Source: Beverwykella pulmonaria (lineage: Eukaryota; Ascomycota; Dothideomycetes; Pleosporales; Melanommataceae). From it: 64,000 bases of DNA. Of this stretch, positions 25,201 to 35,567 are shown piece by piece. The stretch lies in NCBI GenBank assembly GCA_001599595.1, contig BCHH01000007.1, positions 798,391 to 862,390 on the forward strand, written 5' to 3'. The notes below the pieces were generated by a model. That model was not told the origin of the DNA. It saw only the letters and a list, made by a program, of their open reading frames with translations, and made no database searches. The position numbers and the translations under genes are program-made. Position 1 is the first letter of the stretch. Each line of letters starts with the position of its first letter.

Positions 25201-26388
25201 AAGGCTGATATGATATGATGTGTGATAACACAAGGCTGACAGGGTGGCGGGCAGACGGATACGGGTACAGATGCGGAAGAAGAAGGGAGGTGATGTGCTG
25301 CGGGTATGAGATTTGCATTTCGAGGACGTAGTGAGGCGCCACGATACGGTTCGGTGCAAATTCGTTCGACCTCAAAGCAGTTACTTAATTGGTTCCAGGC
25401 ATAATACCGTAGTCGGGCTGCATTCCGCTACGATATTTGGGGACTGGAATATTGGAAGCTGGGATTACAGTTTACGAAAAATTGGGAGTTGGGAATCGAT
25501 ATCGGCGCAGGTGAGATCCTGTTGAGTGGATCATGGGATACCGATACCGGCCGGTGAACAATCTAAAGGTATTGTGTTTCACCTCAACCCAGGGTTTCGG
25601 CACAGCTATTCCCATATGTACTTCGTTCTAAACTCAACATCCCAACGCCATGCTTACTTGCGTCCCTCACTGTGACAGACAGACTTGTAGTGAGAGACAT
25701 GGAGCTCAGCGTATCCCATCACGTCCTTTAATTCTCATCGCCAACAGACCCTTAGAGCAAATATTCAAAGCGGATTGTGCGCCGTTATTGCGTCTGCTAA
25801 TGCAAATGCATGCACGCGGAACCTTCCCCTTTCCGCGCTCCGCGGACACCACCAGCAACTGTGGCATTTCCAGACCTCCCTACCAAGGAAACGAGAAATG
25901 GAAAATAATTGTCTCCGTGTTCAGCCCTATGTATCTGCTCAGCACCTCCGACAAAAGTCAAACGACTTTCTAGAAAGCTACCCTCATCTACCTTTATCTC
26001 TGCCTCTCCAACCGACATGGTTGGATATCGAACTCTAACCATTTTTCAGCTCCTGCTCCCTCCAGTAGCATATACACCCAGTCCAGATGCGGACGTCGCT
26101 TGCACCGGCAAAAAGGCAAGTGCCGACCACCACCACCATATCCGCGTCCTTCGACCTCAGTTTTCAGTTTGGATAAGCGAACGAGGCGATCTAGATTCAA
26201 TGATGAGGCTGGGAATCACTGCCCCATCCCATCCTACGGGCAGACCAAACGATGCCGCAACATCGATGCAGTAAGCAAAGTTCACGCTCACCGATCCCGG
26301 ATAAATGTGTGCGGGGGGCGTATATGCAAGGCGTCACGCATACCAACAGCTGGGAAGCGGGAGGCGACGCGATTCATCGGGGCGGAGT
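22240..26388. other. Intergenic, no supported gene
   Basis: About 4.1 kb with many short ORFs but no motif, no convincing splice-linked frame and no tRNA-like B box that I could see. A longer frame at 23204-23590 (+) has no recognisable domain and a non-ATG start. Confidence 0.45.
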
Positions 26389-26757
26389 TGGGCTGACGTT
26401 GTTGGGTTGGGTGAGCGATGAGAAGGATTGGGTTTGGTAGTAGTTCGTTGGATGTGGGTGTGTGGTTTGTGGATGCCTATTCGCTGGTGTGTTTGCAGAT
26501 CGGCTAGATATGAGGCAATTGTTCGTACTTGTATGGTGCTAGTCCATAGTTGGATCTAATTACAAGTGAAGACACTCGTGTGAAGTATGTTCGACTAGAT
26601 CCGCTCTTCGTACCAATAGTGAGTCAATCATCGAATTACCATCGCCAATTTTGAGAGTCTGCTTGGGTAAATGAACGCATCATGTCTGGATTAGAAAACA
26701 CCTCTACCAACATCTAAAACTGCAGTCTAAAGATTTATAAATTCGGGTAGTTACCTC
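26389..26757. repeat. Dispersed repeat A, left copy
   Basis: Matches 28047-28343 in direct orientation over most of its length. Shared blocks include GTTGTTGGGTTGGG, GAGAGTCTGCTTGGGTAAA and CGGGTAGTTACCT. The two copies differ by many transitions and some indels. Confidence 0.75.
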
Positions 26758-26967
26758 GGTACGCATCGCTTAGTTCCTCAGCATAAGGCTGTTTGGCCAC
26801 CGCTACCACGTCCCTTATATGAGCAACAGTCTCTAATTAAAATCCTATTGTTGCTACTATTGTTGCTCTCTTTTAGAGCCAATAGCAAAGCTAGTGTTAA
26901 CATTTGACGAAAGGTTATATTGCTAGGTTAGTATGTGTTCACTTGTCACGTCACATGACACACTGCG

Positions 26968-27295
26968 TATGTCTTACATTTGAATATCAATTGCATGCGC
27001 TCGCCTTTTTTCCTTGACACGGATCTTGCGGGCATGTAAGATGGCGTGTCGCGAGTGTGCAGAGATCTACAACCATTCTCCGACGTGGGGGAGAGGAGGA
27101 AGAGCAGATCCCGGATATGCGGAGGGTGGGCCTGGTTGCGTATGATGATCCTGATATTGCACGTACGGTTATTGTAAATACCTTGATTTTTGCGTCGCTG
27201 GCTGCGGATCTTTAGCTTGATGATGCCGTGGCATGTCCGTCCAGGGATTTTTGTAAGCTCGCGAGCCCCATCAACAATCATTCCGTCCGACTAGC
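26968..27295. repeat. Dispersed repeat B, left copy
   Basis: Shares TATGTCTTACATTTG, CTTGCGGGCATGTA, GATGGCGTGT and the following blocks with 35087-35230. The copy at 35 kb lacks a middle segment. It sits between the two copies of repeat A. Confidence 0.7.
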
Positions 27296-28046
27296 CCTTT
27301 CACACTTCCCTGTAATCACCAACCAAAAGAATAGTGCGCTGCATACCCACCATCTTCTTCAGCTATAATTTTCGGTTTACTTTCCTCTCACTCTCACAAT
27401 ATCAGCCATCAGCTCTTGAACCACTTCCTACGTTAGACGCCGGTAGGCTGTGAACCAAGACCAGGGTTTGCCCTTGCTCCCCTGTCCCTGGTCCAGGTGC
27501 GACAATAATATACTTGAAGCAATAACGGATGATATATTCGAAGAGCGCCTCGCGAGGGACGCCGTCGCTGGGAACCAACCGTTGAGCGTGGTGAGACATA
27601 GTCATTTGGAGTTGGTTGAAGGCAATATTCAGATGTGCAGAATAAAGTTTGAGTGGAGATTGAGCGGAACGAATGAGGTAAATGAGGGGAAGACACAGAG
27701 CCAAGAAAGAAAGTAGCGAGGACCCACGGCTCTTGTGCTCTGAGGCTTGCACCCGGAGTGGATGCCAATGACAAGTCCTTATATGAAAATAGCTAGTATA
27801 GTAGAAGTGTGAACGTATAACTTTCAAACTCTATCTCTTCACCGCGCTCACCAAGCATAGCCATACGCAGCAGACTTACGATCAACCGCGGAACACAACA
27901 GCATAAGCTCTTGAACACCTAGCTGAACACGGTGATAATTACTTCCATCTCCCATGACGCTATACAATCGTCACCGATGTCACCATGCCATCCCCAAGAA
28001 GCAAGCAGGAGTGGCGATGTCTATGCTACGCTGTGGTGTAGTATAT

Positions 28047-28343
28047 TGGGCTGGCGTTGTTGGGTTGGGGTTGGTAGGAGTCCGTTAGATGTGGGTGCCT
28101 ATTTGCAGGTGTGTTTGTAGGTCAGCTGGATATAAGACAATTGTGCGTACTTAGTCCATAGTTAGATCTGATTACAGGTGAACACACTCGTGTGGAGTAT
28201 GTTCAACTGGATCCACTCCTCGTTATAGCCATTGCAAATTTGAGAGTCTGCTTGGGTAAACGAACGTATCATATCTAGATTAGAAAGCACCTCTACCAGT
28301 ATCCAAAACTGCAGTCTGAAGATCAAAAATCGGGTAGTTACCT
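28047..28343. repeat. Dispersed repeat A, right copy
   Basis: Direct repeat of 26389-26757. Immediately left of it (about 27985-28040) is a block, GGAGTGGCGATGTCTA and following bases, that is also present at about 35285-35330. Confidence 0.75.
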
Positions 28344-29271
28344 TGTCGCCCAAAACCGTGATTCCTGTGAATTCGTCGATGAACGCGCCTGAATCGGCCG
28401 CAACCGCGTCTTAACGATTGCTATAAGCTTAGGCTGTCATTGGCCATACTAAAGACCTACACTAACCTCTTTTTAAATCTAGAGGTTGAGCCACCCGCAG
28501 ACTCAACACGTTCGAGGACTGTTCCTAAGGCTACAAAATTAGCTCTACGCGGGGGTAAAAAGGCCAGAGCAGCGTGTCGTAAGTTTGTATGATGGTGACG
28601 GCAACTTCTCTCTCTCTCGCTGTCTATGAAGCAAGCATATTCGTCCCGACTTATCTTTCACTCTATTTACTGCCAGTACTCCCCTCACAAGAAGCGTAGA
28701 GTACTCCTCTTAAAATAATATCCCTGCGTATCTCCTCTCCTACAATAGGCAATTCTTGCTGTTTTTCTAACACTCCTAGGCTTTGTCTTGCACCTAAATT
28801 TCTGTAGGTTTTATCTTTTAACTTTTTGTGTAGAGTAGTCTTACAAATGCGCAGAAAAAGTCTTACCTCTTCAAGAAGAGTTTTGTGGTTAATTTTAGGT
28901 GTTTTTCTGTGCCTATTGATAGAGCGTACGCACGCCGCAAGGCGCAGTTTTACAAGGGTGCCTAGAGCTAGGGAGATCTCTAGTTGTGTGGTGGAGGCGC
29001 CAGCGGCGTAAAGTGTCAGGTACACATTTAGATGAGACACGAAAAACGTATTAGCTAACTCCCTAGTCGATCAACCTGCCTTAGACTTTGCAATAATTTG
29101 CAGGTGCTCATTAGGGATTATATAGCGTGTATACTTTGCAATTCTACTAATTTCTCGGAGTGCGCGACCTTGCAGTGGCATTTTGTAAGTGGGTTGAAAA
29201 GTTGGTGTAGTGTTCGCGCATTGACGCAGGATTGCGGCTCAGGTAACAGACTAAGCTTAGGGGTTGTTGTC
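28344..29271. other. Degenerate AT-rich stretch, probably transposon-derived
   Basis: It contains a 125-codon minus-strand frame (28663-29040) that is Leu/Lys/Arg-rich and has no motif I can assign. Because it lies on the inner side of the LTR-like repeat at 29272, it may be internal sequence of that element, but it does not resemble the gag relic at the left end of the window. Confidence 0.35.
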
Positions 29272-29534
29272 GGTAACCCCGAGGTTATTCACGGTCACAG
29301 TAGAGGTAATCGACTGGTTGAATGTATTACCACGTAGCAGTGGGCTCCAATACCGTAGTATTAGTGTCCTGCTTGTGTGGTGATGATATTCTTGAGGTTC
29401 TAAGATACGAGGATCCTTGAGGATCCTTGACTCAGAAACTTGATCATGTGACTGCCGCCAAAGCGGGGAAATCACGTGATACCAACGCTGTGAGATCACG
29501 TGATATCAACGCTGAGAAATCGCGTGATACCAAC
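29272..29534 (-). repeat. LTR-like dispersed repeat, copy 2, with three 24-bp units
   Basis: 263 bp colinear with 1955-2193 plus one extra 24-bp unit. The right end consists of units starting at 29471, 29495 and 29519, each beginning ATCACGTGAT or ATCGCGTGAT (the last unit is partial). It lies 150 bp upstream of the ankyrin gene start. This copy is less decayed at CpG sites than copy 1. Confidence 0.75.
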
Positions 29535-29684
29535 AGTTGTAAACCTCTAACCTATAAGTGTGGTGCTGAAAGCTAGCCTCCTCCATAGCAACCAGAATTT
29601 GTGTCGTGCAAGTCCGCGCACTAGAACAATTCTCTCTCCACCGACTTGACCACCCCGTGTCCGAGTCTGTGCATTCCTAAAAAT

Positions 29685-30846
29685 ATGTCCCCTCCTACTC
29701 TCATCCCCATCAACATCCACACCCTCCCCTCCTCTCCCTCCTCGCCATCATGGGAATCCCCCCGCAAACACCCAACCTCCTCTGGCCACCACTCCTTTAC
29801 CTTGATTGGCACCCTACAACCCACAACAGCCCTAGGCCATGCCCTCAAAGACCTCAATGTTGAGCTAGCCACACTAATGCACACGAATCCCTCCATCCAG
29901 ACCTTAGACGACTTTCTAAATTGCTGGAAGATCGAAGCTACGGGGAGTATTCATCCCCTAGTCCTAGAATGGTTTAAGTCTTCGAACGCGGTGACGGTTG
30001 CTATTGAGAAAGAGCGCGTTGATTTGTTAGAGAGGTTGCTTGAGTACGGGCTTACCGTGGAGGGGTGGGCCATGTTTACCCTGATGAGGAAGATTGGGGA
30101 GACGGGGGATAAGACGATGCTAGAGATTCTCTTAAATCGGGGGCTGTGGTGTATCAACGATCCGGTACCGCATATGGGACGGCCGGTGCTAGGGTACGCA
30201 TTCCTGTGACCATCGCCGCTTTCCCAAACCATATTCCCTTCCTTTTCCGCATCTTAGTGATTTCCATGAGAGCATGCTAACAATCATTAGTTGTCTCATA
30301 CGCCACGAAGGAATCGCGCAATGGCTCCTCACGCTTGGCGCCAACCCCAATGCCCCATCCATTAACACCTGGTATACCACCCTCCACGCCGCCGCTCAAT
30401 CCGCCTCCCTTCAGACGTTTAACCTTCTTCTCGCCTTTGGCGCCGACATATCCCAAACTTTTTCCACGGCTAGCATCGTTGCAGTTGCAGCATCCGCACA
30501 CTCACCCACACGTAACCGCATTCCTATCATTGCATGTCTACTCGATCACGGCGCTGATATTAACATGACCCAGGGAAGCTGGATGAGTGACGAAGACGAG
30601 AGGAACTGGTGTGATATGCTCGCGTGGGGCAAGAAGAATGCGCTACATTGGGCTGTGGAGAGAGGGTCAAAGGATTTAGTAGAGTTTCTTTTGGAGAGGG
30701 GGGCTGATAGTGGGGTTAAGACGTGGAGTCTTGTTACACAGAGGAAGTGGGTGGGGGTGGAGGAGTTGGCGAATATCTGTGGACATGAGGAAATCAAAGC
30801 TGTGTTAGAACGATACGCAAGGAGGAAAGATGAGCGATTGGAGTGA
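29685..30846 (+). CDS. Ankyrin-repeat protein
   Basis: Model: 29685-30193 and 30291-30846; 1065 nt, 354 aa, one GT..AG intron of 97 bp with a GCTAAC branch-point-like site. The start is the first ATG in frame (MSPPTLIPIN). Residues 1-100 are Ser/Pro/Thr-rich without a clear domain. Ankyrin-type units follow, such as VAIEKERVDLLERLLEYG, IAQWLLTLGANPNAP, TLHAAAQSASLQTFNLLLAFGAD, IIACLLDHGADIN and ALHWAVERGSKDLVEFLLERGAD. These repeats bind partner proteins. No enzymatic domain is present, so the partner and role are unknown. The promoter overlaps the repeat at 29272-29534. Confidence 0.8.
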
Positions 30847-32095
30847 ATCGCCAGGCATCTATTAAAGGACGATCACAGGACAGATATAAGCGAGCGTGAA
30901 GAACAAAGGCCTTAGTTCCCTTTCAGTTAGTGCTAGCGAACAGTAGAACCATGATAATTGCTGTCCGTTTGCAGTCGTAAACATCGTGATCTAGGGGCTG
31001 GACTCAGAGTACTAATCTGTTTTATATTGCTTCGACAAGTACAACACATGGAATCAGGACGCAACACAATGTCAGCAGCGATCTCATACCGTCCCGGCAC
31101 CCGCTACGAATCCCGTTTCTGGGACTAGCCTCGCAATTCGCTCATTCATTTCTCCCGGAACCCTGAATTCCTTAGTATCTGCGCCCACCAGCATTTTCCC
31201 TAGTCTCAGGTCTCCTAATTGTGCGGAAGAGGTGCTTGAGGTATAAAAGCTGGACTGTCGACCTTGTCTAGTTGAGTTTGGCGTTGTCACCTAGTCATCT
31301 AAGGTAACATTGTTCACTACATGGCCTCGTCCGATAAGACGCCATTTTCCCTGCGCTGAGCTGATAAGACGCCATTTTCTCTGCGCTGAGCTTCTTAGTC
31401 AGGGGCCGTTGTTCCTCGCTGTCCTTCCGTTGCGGGGAGGGATGGTTTTTATTCACATGCATAGACTGAAGCGGTCGACGTCGCTTGGGTTGTGGTACCT
31501 GTGGGCATGGGTGAATGCGGTTTTGGCTGGTTAGCAAGCCATTCGCAGATGACAGCGGAATTGAATAATCAGGAAGAAGTTTGTGGACACCAGATGCTGC
31601 TGAATTCTCAGTCAGGTGAGATGCCGTGTGTACAGAGCAAAAGTGGAGGGTGTGGGGATAGCTGAGGACTCCTACATGCTAGCAGATCTAACCTAAGGCG
31701 CACATTAGATTTCAAAACCTCTACCTGAATATGAACAGCATGTCCACAGCTAAATTTCCTCTAAGTTTAATTCACGATTCTTGGATTTGCAGAAATATTC
31801 TCTCTATTATCCATCCCAAATAACTGTTAGTTGTCTTCAGCCTACACTTCTAAATGTATTATTAAGTGGGTGGCTTAAGTGTAGTATATCATACACAACT
31901 TGAAAAATACGTCTACTAAACCAAATAAAGAAGAACATAGTCCCTGCCATGTCAAACGCAACCTAACACCGATCTAACTTCAACTATAACCAACAATGCA
32001 ATAATCACCCAACTACATTCCCAGCCAATTTTAATGTCTCAACTATGCCGGTGCAAGTGAGAACCGAGCTTACGATATAGAAAGTTGAACAAACT
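30847..32095. other. Intergenic with a small tandem duplication
   Basis: No supported gene. A 68-codon minus-strand frame (31084-31290) has no recognised motif. 31333-31392 holds a two-unit tandem repeat. Confidence 0.5.
31333..31392. repeat. Two-copy 30-bp tandem repeat
   Basis: Two adjacent 30-bp units (GATAAGACGCCATTTTC and following bases) differ at a single base. Confidence 0.9.
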
Positions 32096-33155
32096 TCAAT
32101 CATCCTGCCAGTAATACGTCTCAACCTGCAAGTCACTACTATCCTGCCTCTGGATCCAAACCTTCCAACCTTCTCCGATATGATACAAGTAATTGTTTTG
32201 TGTAGGAGTGATACCGTGGCCGTGGAACCAATTCAAAATCAGAGCTTTATCTTCAGGTTGCGCAGATTCCCTCATGAAGAGAAACCCGGACTTGGGATTT
32301 TGAAGTGGGTATTGCTGGATCTTGGCATCAAAGGTGTTCAAGTAGGCCTGGATGATTTCTGTTTCTGTGTAAAAGTCTTCCAAATTCTGGCTGTGGATGG
32401 ATTTGCCAGGCTTGACGCGTCCGGGTGGAATGTGGGCTGCGATGATTTGGTGCTTGTCCCAGATGGCGACGACGGTACAGGCGGAAACTTGTTCGGTGTA
32501 GACACCCTCGCCTACTGGGAATAAGTGTCTTTGGATGGCATCCATGGGGAGCGTGTGGACGACCCGTTTGGGGAGTCCAGGAGCTGGAGCTGTGACCTTG
32601 GTGGCGCCGACATCGTCTTTGAACTCGCGCTTGCATTTCTTGCCCTTCTTTGGAACGCAGACCTTTGGCTTCTTGGCCTTCACAGGTTTTTGAGGGTTTT
32701 GAGGTTTCTTGCCCTTCGCTGGTTTCTCCGGCTTTTGGGGCTTAGTTGGAGTCTTTGCTGGTTGCTTGGGTTGAGTGGGGGCTCGAGTAGGTGGACACTT
32801 GTTGCCGACCTTTTTGGTACAGTGCGGAATCTTCGGCGTAGTATCGCCTTCAGCAGGGCATTTTTGGCCTTTCTTGGGGATGCATTTCTTGGTCTTGGTA
32901 AATTTAAACTTGGGACAGGTTGCGCATGCCTTCGCATTCTTCGCATGGCACACAGGTCCGGCGGCGCGGGACACAAGACTCTCTAGCTCATTTCTAGGTC
33001 GCTGCGAGATGTCAGTAGCGGGGCTGGAGGAGACTTAGTATATTTTCTGGGATTGGGATATATGAGGACTTGATTTACCTTGTTGTGGGGATGACAAGCG
33101 CTTGAGCGACACCTAAAAAGGTCACGACCAGCGTCGTAACTTTATAGATGCGCAT
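32096..33155 (-). CDS. Secreted Lys/Pro/Cys-rich protein, unknown function
   Basis: Model: complement(32096-32993, 33079-33155); 975 nt, 324 aa. The intron acceptor that keeps frame is CTAG at 32994-32997. An acceptor 10 nt upstream in the transcript would bring an early stop. Residues 1-19 form a signal peptide (hydrophobic TTLVVTFLGVAQA). A Cys-rich stretch of about residues 40-85 has repeated basic motifs (KKCIPKKGQKC, HCTKKVGNKC). It is followed by a Pro/Lys-rich linker with KPxKP repeats and another VCVPKKGKKC motif. The C-terminal 160 residues look globular, Trp/Tyr-rich (WFHGHGITPTQNN, WKVWIQRQDSS). I recognise no family for it. Secretion is inferred. An effector or cell-wall role is possible but unproven. 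Confidence 0.75.
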
Positions 33156-35086
33156 TCTAACCACTTAAAGGAATTTTACAGAATACAATAACTTGGATAA
33201 TCGAAGGATACCACTTCAGATAATAATGATGGATTGCCAACGCGCTGCGTGGCCAACACAAAAAAAAAGAACTAAGGAACAAAGGAAGGGGGCTATAAAA
33301 GAAGTGTGTACAGGAGAAGGAAGTTGAATTTGATAGGTGTCTTGTCGCGGGCTACATTCTCCTTTTATATCTAGGTACTCATGTACCTCTGCATGCCCGT
33401 CCGCCGATACAGCAGCCTGCGCGAAGTGAGCTTCGCACTGTGCGACATTCTTACACTATAGCCGAAGTATTAGATTCTGACAGGCATAATTGCTTGGAGA
33501 GTCACGATTTTTAACTTCTCACTGCCTCCTGGCCCCGCATGTTTCAATGTCCGTCAGAGGCGTATCCGACTCAACACCGTCGTCTTCGCCAGACCCCGCA
33601 TATTCGCTCTCGTCGGGGAAATAATTGACTGGCAGACATCGTCGTGGCATATCGTATTGGTATTAACAGAGGCTAACGAAGGGAGCGGTTGCTAGGAAGC
33701 TTCGAGTGTAAACGACACGACAAGTGGTATGTTTGCAACTAGTTGAGTGAAACAAAACAAAGAGAGGATGGCCTTCGTCTGCAGATATGTGGACGACGAA
33801 TAGAGTGGCTTCTTTTCGGGTTGGTATGGTGCCGGCGTTAAGAATAGTAAGTGCTTGGGATAGAAAACGGGCGTCAGGGTGAACTGATCTGTCTCTCCGC
33901 CTTGGTAGCGCATTCACTAGCCAAGGTAAGGAATCCGAAGACATTCTCCTCTTTCTTCTTGTGTCGTAAATTGCTTGTAGCCTCCTGAATGGTAGCTTGC
34001 GAGTGTCTTATTGCTGTAGCTTTGTATATTGAGTCACCGTAGTTTTCATGACGTCTCCATAACTTGTACTTTTCGTATTACCACAAATACCATCTGGGGA
34101 CAGTGACAAGTCTGTGAAACTACCAAACGCGATTTAGCATCCACCACTATGAGCCGCCAAAAGAGCCACAGAATCCAAGAAACTGCAGCAATCACCGAAC
34201 GTAAAGCCCTTGCAAACTAGTTTGCTCGTACCGCCATATGTGCCGCCGGATGAGATATTAATCACCGAGCTGGCGTCGGTCTGCAAAATCCGGAGCCGCT
34301 ACGAATATCCCTGGTACTACCCTTGCATTTTTGGGTTTTGGTGCCTCCGCAAATGCCATCAGTCGGAACTCCAGTCCGGATGTGCTTCATTGTGCCTCAC
34401 ACTGCCTCACTGTGCCTCACTGTGCCGCTGGCCAAAAAAGAGTCGATCAAGTGGCTATCAAAAATTGTCGCATCAGCACTAGAAACGGCTCAGCGCCAAC
34501 TTTACGCCAACTTACCAATGCACCCAAATATGGTATCGAGATCTAGTAGACGTGAAAAAGGTGAATGTTGACACGGAGATGGAAGAAAGACCTTCTTATT
34601 CTCTTGTTCATAGGATGAATTAGACTTTTGCAAGAATATTTGACACGTCGGATAATTACTTGCTTAGAATCACTCGTATCTACTCTCAGAGGTGAAGGAG
34701 GAGTTTTGAGTTCGATGGGCACACACGTATATCCATCAATACATTAAGAAAACAATCATTCGCAATGTGTATAATCAGTTAGTGAAAACCACCAGTTCCC
34801 CAACGATCTGCCTCACAATATTACTTACTAACTATACTATCCTAAGAAAATCAATCCCTCCTCGACGTTTAGAATTCCTCTTTAGTTATTTTCTGCTTCC
34901 TCTCCTCCTCCTACAATCGCTCCATCATCCATCTCAAATCCTCTTTCGATCTAAATATCTCAGCATACTCCATCCCGCTCGTTCTCTCAGTAGCAAAAGG
35001 GTACACGCGGTGCATCTTACTCTTCGTCCCACACCTAGGAGGCTGGAATATTTCCAAGGGTGATGACTGCGTCACCGTTTTAGACC
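33156..35086. other. Intergenic, no supported gene
   Basis: It includes the promoter of the secreted-protein gene and several short motif-free ORFs. About 34385-34430 has short imperfect repeats of the type TGTGCCTCAC. Confidence 0.5.
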
Positions 35087-35335
35087 TATGTCTTACATTT
35101 GGTTATTAGTTTCGTGTTCTCGCCCTTCTTCTTGACAAGGCGAGCTTGCGGGCATGTAGGATGGCGTGTTACTAGTGTGTAAAGATCTACACCCATCCGG
35201 TGACTTTTGTAGCTCATGAGCCCACTGGTAATCATTCTGTCCCACCAACCGCCACCAATCCAACCATGCCTTCACCAAGAATTAAGCAGAAGTGGCGATG
35301 TCTACACTACACTGTGGTATAGTGTACAATATCTA
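35087..35335. repeat. Dispersed repeat B/C, right copy
   Basis: A shortened copy of blocks found at 26968-27075, 27235-27295 and 27985-28040, in the same order and orientation, with the intervening DNA missing. Confidence 0.7.
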
Positions 35336-35567
35336 TTCGGACGGTATCTAGATCTTCAATATAATTACACTCGAACATGCCATGCCTCATATGCCATAAT
35401 GCTCACATCGCCTCGTATTAATGTCATAACCCCATCCCAACGTACGCTACATTATCTGACAGTACGGATGTCGGTCGAAATCCGCCCAAGGAGATTATAA
35501 TCACCCCTCCCCCCCTTCAGGTTAGGGTACTGGTTCCGAGTCCAGGGTGTGAATTTCACCAGATTGA

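Noticed and set aside
32525..32986. 153-codon plus-strand ORF opposite the secreted-protein gene
   Set aside because: Leu-rich shadow produced by the Lys/Pro codons of the minus-strand gene.
32998..33078. Earlier acceptor (GCAG) for the secreted-protein intron
   Set aside because: It would give a stop codon within a few residues. The CTAG acceptor 10 nt downstream keeps the frame.
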